Shown piece after piece: positions 18,041-27,296 of a DNA stretch of 64,000 nt. The position numbers were made by a program, and so were the translations under genes. The notes beneath the pieces were generated by a model, which saw nothing but the letters and a program-made list of their open reading frames with translations, did not search any database and was not told the origin of the DNA. How positions within the stretch are numbered: position 1 is the first letter of the stretch; the number at the start of each line of letters is the position of its first letter. The stretch is from Oribacterium sp. WCC10 (lineage in GTDB: Bacteria; Bacillota; Clostridia; Lachnospirales; Lachnospiraceae): the NCBI RefSeq assembly GCF_900113415.1, contig NZ_FOPH01000016.1, positions 18,094 to 82,093 of the forward strand, read 5' to 3'.

Positions 18041-20527
18041 CTATCCAAAACTAAGCTCTGTCCTCTGTATCAGATCTTTCTGCAGCGCTTTTCCAAGTTC
18101 CACGAAATAAGCGCTGTACCCAGCAACTCTCACCAGCATGTCCCTATATTCCTCAGGATTCTTCTGAGCTGCCCTCATGGTAGCCGAACTCATGATATTG
18201 AACTGCACATGCATTGCCCCAAGCTTTACATATTGATCGATAAATGCTATCAGGTTATCTCTTCCTGTTATTCCTGCCACTGCATCCTGTGGGAACTTCA
18301 TGTTCATGAGGGTTCCGTTTCCGGCCTTACTGTGGTCAACCTTTACAAGAGAGTTTGTCAATGCTGTCGGCCCCGACACATCATGTGAACCGCCATCGGT
18401 ATGTACCGGTCCCATATTGTCTGAAATTGCCTCGCCCTTCTTTCGTCCGTCGAGAGTTGCATTGGTGGCCATTCCCATGGCGACATTGGCATTAACGGAA
18501 TAAACTCCCGGATTGAACTGACCGCCCTTTCGATAGGTCTTTCTGCCACGTATATGCCCGGTGTAGCAATCAAACATGAACTTAAAGAGCTCGTCTGCAT
18601 AGTCATCATCATTTCCGTAATGATGAACCTTTGATCCGTTAACCAGCGCATAAAGCTTTTCGTACCCCTTCCAGTTATGCTTCACCGCATCCAAAAGCTC
18701 CTCGCCTGTCACTTTTTTTTCGTCAAACAAAAGCTGCTTAATCGTAGCAAGAGAATCCGCACAGGTTCCGAGACCGCTGGCCTGAGGTCCGATGCCGTTG
18801 TACTTTGCACCGCCTTCGGTGAGATCTTTTCCGGTGTCTATGCAGTTCTGAAAAAATGCTGACACATAAGGCAGCGGTTTTCTGTGCTCATGAGCCGCTT
18901 CGATAATGTATAGGCTTGAACACATCTGATCACACCAGTAGTCGAACTGCTTATCTATGCTTTCCAGCACCTCTTCAAAGTTCTTGTATGTAGCGAGACT
19001 TCCTGTATCCGGGCCGAACTGATCATCACAATCAAGGAACTTTCCGCCGTTTATGACCATCTCAAGCATCTTAGGAGTATTTACATAAGCAGCGTCATGC
19101 CAGCCATATTCAGCGCCCGGTAGATCCGGTTCCACACAACCGACAACACAGTAGTCACGGGCTTCCTCCATAGACATTCCTTTGCTTAACATTGCCTTTA
19201 TGGCCGGAGCATCATTGAAAAGCTTAGGATGTCCATAGCCGGCTCTTATACATTCAACGGTTTTCACCTTCAGTTCATAAGGAGTCTTTTCAGATACACG
19301 GACACAGATCCATGGCACCATCATACGGGTATGTTCCGAAGCCTCCAAAACAAGGAAAGTAAGGTCATTGGTGGCATCATTACCATCCTTATCAAGGCCT
19401 CCGATAGTGAGACTCTCACCGCCGAAGCCTCGTCCGTTTCTTACGGCAGTTGAACCCCAGTCTTTGAGCTTTGTGGGATTGTTGAGTTTCACGAACTGAT
19501 CTTCAAGAATCTCAAGAGCCTGTATTTTGGTGATAACTCCGTCATCGATGTCTGCCTTGTAGTAGGGATACAGCCACTGATCCATGCGCCCGTAGGAGAT
19601 GGAATGACCGTTACTCTCGATGGTTATAAGGGTTGTAGCAAAATTAAAAAGCTGTATAGCCTGCCAGAAGGATCTTGCAGGTCCCCCTGCTATCTGATGA
19701 CAGTTAAATGCCATCCTTTCAAGCTCGTCTCTTCTCTCAGGATCTGCTTCTTTATCAGCATATTCCTCTGCGAGACGTGCGTATCTCTCTATATAGGCAC
19801 AGGATGCCTCAAGCTCTATGAGCATTGCATCATAGAATTCCTTTTTATCGGAGAACTCAGGGTCCTTTTTGGATAATGCTTTCCTGTGGCCTCTTGCCTC
19901 TTCCATGAGACCGTTGAAGCCCACCTTCATAAGCTTTCCGTAGTCTATGGCAAGATGACCGGTTCCTGCATAATGATAGAGATTGGTCTGGAAGATCTTC
20001 CTGCCTGCCTCAGAACCCTTTAACTGCTCTTCATCAAGACGTCCCTCTACTTCATCTGCAACGGTTCTTCCCTGCCACCATTTGAGAAGCTCGATGGCTT
20101 CCTGCTTTTCTTCCTCATTTCTCCAGTAGAACTGATCATGCTCTCTGTCTTCGAAAGGATGATTCACAGCCTCATCCAGGATCCAGTTAACGGAAAACTC
20201 AGGATATATAGGTGATGCTTTCGCGGGGGCAGCATTATCACCAAGGATAAGCTCCCGGTCATAGATATGAAGTGTTACATTTTCGAGAATGTTTTTGAAG
20301 GCATAAGCACACCGGAGCTTTGCCGGCGCGTTTGGATGTGCCTTGTAAGATTCCGTCACGAGGCGCAGACGCTCGATATCGATCCAGTAATTCTTCTCAA
20401 GGAAAGTCTTTCTCAGGTAATTGATCCTTGGGAACGGTGACCAGTCCTTGTGATTAACCTCATAACCCAGGTGGCACTGATGATCATAAGGCTCAGTGCC
20501 TGAGCAGGTAGTGTGAAATTCTGCCAT
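18041..20527 (-). CDS. hpfG: Glycyl radical enzyme, probable DHPS dehydratase
   Basis: An 828-residue glycyl radical enzyme, family-typical in length. The active-site pair is C464/E466 in GCVEPDLPG and the radical glycine is G803 in RVAGYSAYF. D478 in GWHDAAY matches the Asp of glycerol/propanediol dehydratases (14 residues after the Cys), so an eliminating enzyme of the diol-dehydratase/sulfonate-lyase branch is likely; formate acetyltransferases do not have this arrangement. With a sulfolactaldehyde reductase making DHPS nearby, an aldehyde reductase next door and no sulfite-respiration genes in view, DHPS dehydration to 3-sulfopropionaldehyde (HpfG) is the best fit. DHPS or isethionate sulfite-lyases (HpsG, IslA) and 1,2-propanediol dehydratase remain possible. 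GGAGGA precedes the start. Confidence 0.72.
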   Translation of the reverse strand: MAEFHTTCSGTEPYDHQCHLGYEVNHKDWSPFPRINYLRKTFLEKNYWIDIERLRLVTESYKAHPNAPAKLRCAYAFKNILENVTLHIYDRELILGDNAAPAKASPIYPEFSVNWILDEAVNHPFEDREHDQFYWRNEEEKQEAIELLKWWQGRTVADEVEGRLDEEQLKGSEAGRKIFQTNLYHYAGTGHLAIDYGKLMKVGFNGLMEEARGHRKALSKKDPEFSDKKEFYDAMLIELEASCAYIERYARLAEEYADKEADPERRDELERMAFNCHQIAGGPARSFWQAIQLFNFATTLITIESNGHSISYGRMDQWLYPYYKADIDDGVITKIQALEILEDQFVKLNNPTKLKDWGSTAVRNGRGFGGESLTIGGLDKDGNDATNDLTFLVLEASEHTRMMVPWICVRVSEKTPYELKVKTVECIRAGYGHPKLFNDAPAIKAMLSKGMSMEEARDYCVVGCVEPDLPGAEYGWHDAAYVNTPKMLEMVINGGKFLDCDDQFGPDTGSLATYKNFEEVLESIDKQFDYWCDQMCSSLYIIEAAHEHRKPLPYVSAFFQNCIDTGKDLTEGGAKYNGIGPQASGLGTCADSLATIKQLLFDEKKVTGEELLDAVKHNWKGYEKLYALVNGSKVHHYGNDDDYADELFKFMFDCYTGHIRGRKTYRKGGQFNPGVYSVNANVAMGMATNATLDGRKKGEAISDNMGPVHTDGGSHDVSGPTALTNSLVKVDHSKAGNGTLMNMKFPQDAVAGITGRDNLIAFIDQYVKLGAMHVQFNIMSSATMRAAQKNPEEYRDMLVRVAGYSAYFVELGKALQKDLIQRTELSFG

Positions 20528-20639
20528 GTATATTCCTCCATTTTATTTCTGTATACTTGGTTTATGTTTATATGAAACCAAAGGTATTTATTTCTATGTT
20601 TTTACTTAGTCTTGTAACTACCCGGGTCAGGCGATCCAA

Positions 20640-21590
20640 TCAATTCTTTGCTCCGGTTCCAACCGTGCAATTGATTCCTCTCTCTTCAAAGTAATCTCTG
20701 ATTTTCTCTACCCGCTTTTGAAACGCCGGCCTGTTAAATCTCAAATCCTTCATGGGGTATTCCCGCCCCAGAGATTCATACTTTTCTATTCCCAGACGCA
20801 TGTAGCTAAGAAGCTGCAGAACCTTTACATGGTTCTGTAATTCCTCCAGTATGAAATCTGCTGTTTGGGAAATGTTTTCCATGTCGTCGTTTATGTGTGG
20901 TATCACAGGAATGCGAAGTATCAGGTCATCTCTCGATTCCGACAGTATTTTCAGATTCTCGAGTATCAATCTGTTGTCGACTCCGGTAAAGGTTTTGTGT
21001 TTCACCGGGTCCATCATCTTGATGTCTGATATCAGGATGTCAGTGTAGGGGAGTACCTTTTCTATTTCCGTCCGGCCTGCGAAGAATGTAGATTCAAGGC
21101 AGGTGTTAATGCCTTCCTCTCTGCACTCTTTAAAAAGCCCGGCAACGAAATCCGCCTGCATCAACGGCTCGCCACCGGAAACCGTAACTCCGCCTCTGGA
21201 TTCTTCATAGTAACCTCTGTCACGAATTATGATATCCATACATTCGGAAACAGACATTTCCTTTCCCCAGACCTTGATGGCATCAGATGGACACCCTTCT
21301 ACACAGGACATACACCCGGTACATTTTTCTCTGTCAAGACCGGATAACCTGTTTCTCGTAAAGTGTAAAATGTCTTTTTCAGGACATACGTCAAGACATT
21401 CACCACACTGTTTTTTTCCGATACATCTTTTACTGTAAAGTCCCGGTTCAGGACTCTTCCTCTGACTCTCGGGATTGCTGCACCACTTGCACTTAAGAGG
21501 ACAGCCCTTCAGAAAAATCTCGGTTCTGAGCCCCGGTCCGTCATGTATGGTGAACCTCTGAACATTGAACACTACTCCGCTTTTATTCAT
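20640..21590 (-). CDS. hpfH: Radical SAM activating enzyme of the glycyl radical enzyme
   Basis: A 316-residue activase. The radical SAM cluster is C30, C34, C37 (GCPLKCKWC). Two ferredoxin-type clusters follow (C56-C69 and C90-C100), the insert found in activases of glycerol dehydratase, CutC and sulfonate-acting enzymes but absent from PflA. It would cleave SAM to place the radical on G803 of the neighbouring enzyme. The start at 21590 begins right before the family-typical GVVFNVQRFTIHDGPG. It is the first gene of a three-gene operon (activase, GRE, alcohol dehydrogenase). Confidence 0.88.
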   Translation of the reverse strand: MNKSGVVFNVQRFTIHDGPGLRTEIFLKGCPLKCKWCSNPESQRKSPEPGLYSKRCIGKKQCGECLDVCPEKDILHFTRNRLSGLDREKCTGCMSCVEGCPSDAIKVWGKEMSVSECMDIIIRDRGYYEESRGGVTVSGGEPLMQADFVAGLFKECREEGINTCLESTFFAGRTEIEKVLPYTDILISDIKMMDPVKHKTFTGVDNRLILENLKILSESRDDLILRIPVIPHINDDMENISQTADFILEELQNHVKVLQLLSYMRLGIEKYESLGREYPMKDLRFNRPAFQKRVEKIRDYFEERGINCTVGTGAKN

Positions 21591-21680
21591 GAACTCACCA
21601 TCCTTTCGGAAACTTCCTTTAAACACGTTAAATTTTAGGAGATTTTAAAGAGCTTTAATATTACCCGTATTTCTTATTTC

Positions 21681-21702
21681 ATATAGGGAATGTTCCCTAT
21701 AT
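21681..21702. promoter_or_regulatory. 22-bp palindrome upstream of the activase gene
   Basis: ATATAGGGAA-TG-TTCCCTATAT has perfect 10-bp arms around a 2-bp centre, about 90 bp before the activase start. It is a strong candidate operator for the GRE operon. The regulator is unknown and no clear -10/-35 pair stands out around it. Confidence 0.6.
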
Positions 21703-21715
21703 ACGTAATCAAAAA

Positions 21716-21752
21716 GAACCGGAACAGTCGTTTTTTCAGACTGTTCCGGTTC
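21716..21752 (-). terminator. Terminator of the formate dehydrogenase operon
   Basis: A perfect 14-bp stem (GAACCGGAACAGTC, 9-nt loop) is followed by TTTTTG on the minus strand, 115 bp after the fdhA stop. It isolates the GRE operon from read-through. Confidence 0.88.
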
Positions 21753-21867
21753 GTTAAGTTTTATTTATTCAGCTACATCCGACACCATCCGGAGCTCATC
21801 CGGCTCCACCTTGCATCTCAGGATCAATATCCCGATGCCGGCATTTTTATCAAAAACCCGCTCCGAA

Positions 21868-24573
21868 TCAGATTCCGCAGGCCTCAACCTTTACCGCACA
21901 CACTTTATATTCCGGAATACGGGCAAATTCATCAAGCGCTGCATTGGTCAGCATATTTACAGGTGAATCAGGGAAATGAAACGGCATCCAAGTCTCTCCC
22001 TCAGAAACTTTCCTGCCTACGCGGGCCTTTGCAGTTATGGAACCTCTTCTGCTTGTAACTCTCACGAGACTTCCGTTTCTGATTCCAAGTTTATCTGCGT
22101 CCCTATAATTTATTTCTATGAAACCTTCACCAGAGATATCCATGAGCCCCTTTGAACGTGAAGTCATGGCAGAAGCATTATAATGATACAGAATTCTTCC
22201 GGTCATCAGAATAAAGCTGTATTCTTCATCCGGAAGTTCATCGGAATCCCTGAACTCTGCCGGATACAGAAGAGCCTTTCCGCGTACCGGATGCCCTTTA
22301 TGCATTATATCCGTACCCGGTTTATCCTTATCAGGACATGGCCACTGAAGGCTTTCTCCACTATCAAGTCTTGAGTGACTGATTCCATGGAAGCTCGGCG
22401 TCAGTTCAGCAATCTCATCCATTATCTCTGAAGGTGTCAGATACGGCTGCTTATATCCCATGGCATTCATGAGATCAATGATTATATCCGTATCCGCTCT
22501 CATTTCTCCCGGAAGCTCCACTGCCTTTCTGATTCTCTGTACTCTTCTCTCAGTATTGGTAAATGTTCCCTCTTTTTCTGCATAACTTAATGCCGGAAGG
22601 ATAACGTCCGCATATTCTGCGGTCTTTGTCATAAAGAGATCCTGAACCACAAGGAACTGAAGACTCTCAAGTGCCTTTATTATGTGGTGTGTATCCGGAT
22701 CGGAAACTATCGGATCCTCACCGCAGATATAAAGTCCCTTTATCTTTCCCTCAATTGCCGCCGGAAATACCTCCGTCGCTTTCAAGCCCGGAGTCCTGTT
22801 TAGTTTGACTCCCCATGCCTTCTCGAATTTAAGTCTGACGTCTTCATTATCCACCTTCTGATATCCCGGGAAGTCTGTCGGCATAGCACCCATATCACAG
22901 GCTCCCTGAACATTGTTCTGACCGCGGAGAGGATTTACACCACAGCCGCTGCGACCGATCTTTCCGCAAAGCACTGCCATATCAGACATTGACATGACGC
23001 CCTCCGTTCCGGTGGAATGTTCCGTTACTCCAAGACAATAAATGATGGGAGCCTTCTTTGCAGTGGCATACATTCTCGCTGCTTCTCTCAGCATATCAGG
23101 ATCTATATGGCAGATTTCACCGACTTTTTCCGGAGTATACTCTGAGACAAGTTCCCTGATCTTTTCGAAACCTTCGGAATTATCCCTTATGTACCCGTGA
23201 TCCACCAGATCCTCGTTTATCATGACATTCATCATTCCGTTGGCAAATGCAACGTTTGTGCCGGGGCGAAGCTTCAGATGTATGTCAGCCACCTTTGAAA
23301 GTCCTATGTCTCTGGGATCCACAACTATCAGCCTTGTACCCCTCTTCACGGCTTCTCTTATCTGCATACCGACAACCGGATGAGCCTCCTCAGGATTGGA
23401 GCCTACCAGCATTATCACGTCCACATCATGGGTAATGTCATAGACAGGATTAGTCATAGCCCCAGAACCAAGTGTCTTTGCCAGCCCTGCAACAGATGCG
23501 GAGTGACAGACTCTGGCACAGTTATCCGTGTTGTTTGTTCCGAAGCAGGTTCTCACCATTTTCTGCACCATGTAAATGTCTTCGTTTGCACTTCTGGAAC
23601 AGGCAAATCCGGCAAGACTGTCGCCCCCAAACTTTTCACGAAGCTCCATAAATCTCTTCGCTGTATAATCTATCGCCTCTTCCCAGCCTGCTTCCCTGAA
23701 TTTACCGGTGCTCCTGTCTTTAATAAGCGGCTTTTTCAATCTGTCCGGCGAATGAACAAAATCAAAGCTCCCGCTTCTTCCCTTTACACAAAGTCTCTTG
23801 TGGTTTGACGGACCGTCCGCAGCTTCAACATTAACGATTCTGTTATCCTTTACCACAAGATAGAACTGGCATCCCGTCGCACAGTGAGGACAGGTGGTCA
23901 AAACCTTTTTAACCTCCCACTCTCTGTATGTCCTTTCTCTTTTTAGTGACAATGCTCCCGTCGGGCAGACAGCGGCACAATTACCGCAGCTTTCACAGCC
24001 GGTTTCCTTATAGTTTTCTCCGAAGGGTGCCTCAACGATATGAAAAGTACCAAGTCTTCCGCTCTTTATAGTGCCGTTACATGCCACCCGATGACACATA
24101 TTGATGCACCTCTGACAATGGATACACTTTCCGGGTTCATAGCTGATGTAAGGATTACCCTCCATAACAGGAAGCCTGTTTTCTATCTCCGCTCTGTTTC
24201 CCACATGCTCTGAACCGCGGACATCATATCTGTTGCAAAGACTCTGAAGCTCACATTTTCCGTTGGATGAACAGCTCATACAGTCAAGATCATGGTTTGA
24301 AAGTATGAGTTTAAGCATGTTTCTTCTGTATTCTGTGAGGAGATCCGACTCCGTCACGATACTCATCCCGTCCCACACTTTGGTTCTGCAGGCAGGAAGC
24401 AGAGAGTCATATCCTTCAACCGAAACCATGCAAAGCCTGCATGAACCAATGTTACTTACATCCTTAAGATAACAAAGGGTAGGGATATAGAATCCAAGGT
24501 CCGTAGCAGCCTCTAGGATCGTGCAGACTTTTTCAAGCTGATAATCCGCACCATTTATCTTAATGTTTATCAT
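21868..24573 (-). CDS. Formate dehydrogenase catalytic subunit (Mo/W-bis-MGD, FeS-rich, Cys type)
   Basis: A 901-residue FdhA/NuoG-like enzyme. Domains in order: plant-type 2Fe-2S (C34, C45, C48, C62), a His-Cys3 4Fe-4S (H94, C98, C101, C107), two ferredoxin clusters (C150-C160 and from C193), the molybdopterin 4Fe-4S (C228, C231, C235, C262), then the catalytic and MGD-binding domains. C356 in ARVCHSAS is the metal ligand, so this is a cysteine rather than selenocysteine enzyme. It starts in a 4-bp overlap with the flavoprotein gene upstream. It would oxidise formate, or reduce CO2, and pass electrons to NAD(P) through that partner. Other molybdopterin oxidoreductases are possible but the CHS motif favours formate. 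Confidence 0.86.
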   Translation of the reverse strand: MINIKINGADYQLEKVCTILEAATDLGFYIPTLCYLKDVSNIGSCRLCMVSVEGYDSLLPACRTKVWDGMSIVTESDLLTEYRRNMLKLILSNHDLDCMSCSSNGKCELQSLCNRYDVRGSEHVGNRAEIENRLPVMEGNPYISYEPGKCIHCQRCINMCHRVACNGTIKSGRLGTFHIVEAPFGENYKETGCESCGNCAAVCPTGALSLKRERTYREWEVKKVLTTCPHCATGCQFYLVVKDNRIVNVEAADGPSNHKRLCVKGRSGSFDFVHSPDRLKKPLIKDRSTGKFREAGWEEAIDYTAKRFMELREKFGGDSLAGFACSRSANEDIYMVQKMVRTCFGTNNTDNCARVCHSASVAGLAKTLGSGAMTNPVYDITHDVDVIMLVGSNPEEAHPVVGMQIREAVKRGTRLIVVDPRDIGLSKVADIHLKLRPGTNVAFANGMMNVMINEDLVDHGYIRDNSEGFEKIRELVSEYTPEKVGEICHIDPDMLREAARMYATAKKAPIIYCLGVTEHSTGTEGVMSMSDMAVLCGKIGRSGCGVNPLRGQNNVQGACDMGAMPTDFPGYQKVDNEDVRLKFEKAWGVKLNRTPGLKATEVFPAAIEGKIKGLYICGEDPIVSDPDTHHIIKALESLQFLVVQDLFMTKTAEYADVILPALSYAEKEGTFTNTERRVQRIRKAVELPGEMRADTDIIIDLMNAMGYKQPYLTPSEIMDEIAELTPSFHGISHSRLDSGESLQWPCPDKDKPGTDIMHKGHPVRGKALLYPAEFRDSDELPDEEYSFILMTGRILYHYNASAMTSRSKGLMDISGEGFIEINYRDADKLGIRNGSLVRVTSRRGSITAKARVGRKVSEGETWMPFHFPDSPVNMLTNAALDEFARIPEYKVCAVKVEACGI

Positions 24574-26399
24574 TCCCCTCTGCCTCCTTCCATAGCTCCG
24601 CAGCCGAAGTGGTCACAGCGCAGACATCTTCCTGCTTCACGCATTGCCTCCTCATGTGTCATGGGAAGCTCAACAAATTCAAAATCAGCTCTTCTTTCAA
24701 ACGGGTCCCGTTCCTCTATTTCAGCTCTTCCTGTCGGCGTACATGTAGATGGCATGGCATCGGGAACAGAAACATCCAGCGAAATCTTATGATGGTATCC
24801 CAGATACTCATCGATGTTGTAAGCTGCCACCTGACCTGCCGCTATGGCATTGATGGCAGTAGAAGGTCCTGTGACACAATCCCCACCGGAAAAGACATTA
24901 TCCATCCCCTCTACCCGGCAGAATTCATCCGCTTTTATCCGGCCTCTCTCGACAGGAACTCCTGAAGCCTGAAAGCTTTCAGTATCACTTCTCTGACCGA
25001 CACCAAGGATCAAAAGATCACATTTGAAACGATACGGATAATTGCTTGAGTGCTCAGTGGTCATCATTCCGAACTTATCATACTCTGCAACTATCTCCGG
25101 CTGGAGCCATACAGCTCTCACCTCGTTACTTTCTTTATCAGTTTCAATGTTAAGGAAGCTGAGAAGTGTTCTGAATCTGACTCCTTCCTGCATGGCTGCT
25201 TCTATCTCACTGGGGAGCGCGGTATAGTCATCACGTTTTCTTGTGAACACGTGAATAGTCTCCGCATTAAGCCTTGCTGCGGTACGTGCAGCATCCATGG
25301 CAACATTTCCTCCGCCGATAAGGACTACCTTTTTACCGCGCAAATCTATATTTTCACCTCTGGCAACAGCCTGCAGGAAATCTGCTGCAGGGATAACATT
25401 TTTCGCATCTGCGCCCTCCACAGGCATGCGATTACCGATCTGAGCTCCTATGCCAAGATATACAGCATCAAAATCCTGCCTGAGCTCTTCAATTCTGATG
25501 TCTATGCCGATTTTTGTACCGCTGTGAATCTCTATATCTCCTGCTCTCAGTATGGCTCTAATGTCTTCATCCAGTCTTTCCTTCGGAAGTCTGTATTCGG
25601 GAATGCCGTATCTGAGCATGCCGCCGAGTTTCTCATGCTCCTCGTACACATGAACCTCGTGTCCCATAAGCGCAAGAAAATAGGCAGAAGTCAGGCCGGA
25701 CGGGCCGCCTCCGACCACTGCAATTTTCCTGCCGGTTTTGACATTTTTCGCAGGAACAGATACCTTGTCTGCAGAAACCATATCAACAGCATATTTCTTG
25801 AGACCTCTGATATTGATCGGAGCATCTATAAATGTTCTCCTGCATTTTCTCTCACAAGGATGCTCGCATACCATGGCACAGGCCGTCGGGAAAGGATTCC
25901 TGTTTCTGATCACCTTAACCGCACCTTCATAATCTCCCGCCTTTATCATGGCTATATATGCAGGAACATCAACGTGCGCAGGGCATAATGTCACGCACGG
26001 TATAGTTTGAGATGATTGAAGACATCTTCTGTTTTTTATATGACTTTCATACTCATCGGGAAATTCCGATAGGGAATCAAGTATCAGTTTTGCTCCCATG
26101 ATTCCCACCGCACAATCAGCTGTTTTCGCAATCATCCTGCACTTATTCTCGATCTCCGATAGTGCATCCTGTGAAGCATCCCCATCTATAATGCTCTTCA
26201 ATATCGCATCAACTTCACTTAATCCGTCTCTGCACGGAACACATTTCCCACATGATTGATTCATGGAAATCTGCAGAAGTGACCTGTACAATGTAAGCGG
26301 ACACAGTCCCGGCGGATAAGAAGTCATCATAGTTTTGAATTTCCGAAGAACTGTATCTGTTCTGTCATTAATGTTTCCCTTTTTACTTAGTGCACGCAT
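24570..26399 (-). CDS. NuoF-C-terminal / GltD-like fusion, NAD(P)H-linked electron-transfer subunit of the formate dehydrogenase
   Basis: A 609-residue fusion. Residues 1-130 match the C-terminal Fe-S part of NuoF (SCGKCVPCRDG), without the FMN/NADH domain that normally precedes it. Residues from about 135 form the GltD module: an N-terminal cysteine-rich double 4Fe-4S domain (PCVTLCPAHVDVPAY, CEHPCERKC), an FAD site (VVGGGPSGL) and a second nucleotide site (VVLIGGGNVAMDAA). The NAD(P) site is therefore the GltD one. Such fusions partner FdhA- or hydrogenase-type subunits in Clostridia. GAGG precedes the start. The gene overlaps fdhA by 4 bp. Confidence 0.83.
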   Translation of the reverse strand: MRALSKKGNINDRTDTVLRKFKTMMTSYPPGLCPLTLYRSLLQISMNQSCGKCVPCRDGLSEVDAILKSIIDGDASQDALSEIENKCRMIAKTADCAVGIMGAKLILDSLSEFPDEYESHIKNRRCLQSSQTIPCVTLCPAHVDVPAYIAMIKAGDYEGAVKVIRNRNPFPTACAMVCEHPCERKCRRTFIDAPINIRGLKKYAVDMVSADKVSVPAKNVKTGRKIAVVGGGPSGLTSAYFLALMGHEVHVYEEHEKLGGMLRYGIPEYRLPKERLDEDIRAILRAGDIEIHSGTKIGIDIRIEELRQDFDAVYLGIGAQIGNRMPVEGADAKNVIPAADFLQAVARGENIDLRGKKVVLIGGGNVAMDAARTAARLNAETIHVFTRKRDDYTALPSEIEAAMQEGVRFRTLLSFLNIETDKESNEVRAVWLQPEIVAEYDKFGMMTTEHSSNYPYRFKCDLLILGVGQRSDTESFQASGVPVERGRIKADEFCRVEGMDNVFSGGDCVTGPSTAINAIAAGQVAAYNIDEYLGYHHKISLDVSVPDAMPSTCTPTGRAEIEERDPFERRADFEFVELPMTHEEAMREAGRCLRCDHFGCGAMEGGRGE

Positions 26400-26559
26400 A
26401 TCAACCTCACTGAAACAAAACTCCCGATTTTTAAATGAATCCTTTTTTTATTTTAACATGAAATCAATATACACAATCTCTATTTTAATACATTTCCTAA
26501 GCAGAAATGCTGCTACCTATTTTACGGATCAACAATCAGTTTCAGGCTATGATATGATA

Positions 26560-26579
26560 TGATGTAAGGGTCAAAAGAA
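26560..26579. repeat. Solo terminal repeat of the MITE-like element (copy C)
   Basis: TGATGTAAGGGTCAAAAGAA matches the terminal repeat at 16 or more of 20 positions and lies in the divergent gap between the formate dehydrogenase operon and mobA. No partner end is visible. Confidence 0.55.
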
Positions 26580-26603
26580 CCCAAAAAAACACTGATTATT
26601 TAA

Positions 26604-27296
26604 ATGTTTACCTCAACTAAAGCTAACATCGCATTTATGAACAGAGAAGAAATATTCAAAAAAGGCTTTTCCGGCATCATACTCGCCGGCGGAAGAAGCC
26701 GGAGAATGAAAAGAGATAAATCAGAAATAAAGATAGGGGATAAAACATTTCTTGAGATTCAGATTGAAAAGCTTAAAATGCTTGGTGCCTCTGAAATTCT
26801 TATCTCAGGAAAAACCGTGCAGTTTTCGGGAGTCAAAAATGTCTCTGACATCATTCCGGACTGTGGTCCTCTGGGCGGCCTGTATTCCTGCTTTGCAAAC
26901 TGTTCATGTGATGATGCACTTGTTCTTTGCGTAGACAGTCCGCTTCTAAGTATCACAACTCTTAAAGAGCTCCTTATCACTCATCAAAGCAGCTTAAAGG
27001 ACGCCACCATTCTTTCACACAATGGTATAACAGAACCACTCATTGCTGTTTATAACACAAGAAAGTATCCCCTCATTAAAACTCTATTAGACGGAACAGC
27101 GAAACAAGTCACTGTTGTCTGTTTTCCGGATAAAAATATTGCAGAGAAAAAAGCAAAGAAAAAGCCGGCAGTACGGGCGTTTCTTGACAGGCTCGACTTC
27201 CGGCTGTATGAATTCAAAGGTGATGAAACTGAGCTACTGAACTTTAACACACCGGAGGATCTTCATCATTTCCCCCCAAGCAGTTTCATCAGCTGA
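26604..27296 (+). CDS. mobA: MobA-like molybdenum cofactor guanylyltransferase
   Basis: A protein of about 219-230 residues with the nucleotidyltransferase signature LAGGRSRRMKRDKS, a CGPLGG loop and the metal-binding Asp in VLCVDSPLL. MobA joins GMP to molybdopterin, making the bis-MGD cofactor that the divergent formate dehydrogenase needs, so the placement is functional. No clear ribosome site marks the start. ATG 26604 or ATG 26637 (MNREEIFKKGF) could be used, and the latter leaves the usual short lead before LAGG. Its 3' end overlaps the convergent luxR-type gene by 31 bp. Confidence 0.82.
   Translation: MFTSTKANIAFMNREEIFKKGFSGIILAGGRSRRMKRDKSEIKIGDKTFLEIQIEKLKMLGASEILISGKTVQFSGVKNVSDIIPDCGPLGGLYSCFANCSCDDALVLCVDSPLLSITTLKELLITHQSSLKDATILSHNGITEPLIAVYNTRKYPLIKTLLDGTAKQVTVVCFPDKNIAEKKAKKKPAVRAFLDRLDFRLYEFKGDETELLNFNTPEDLHHFPPSSFIS

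Noticed and set aside
18041..20527. Pyruvate formate-lyase
   Set aside because: PFL has a double-cysteine active site and its activase lacks the ferredoxin insert; here GCVEP plus GWHD and an 8-cysteine insert point to the dehydratase/lyase branch.
21868..24573. Selenocysteine formate dehydrogenase
   Set aside because: The ligand position in ARVCHSAS is encoded by a cysteine codon and the frame has no internal TGA.
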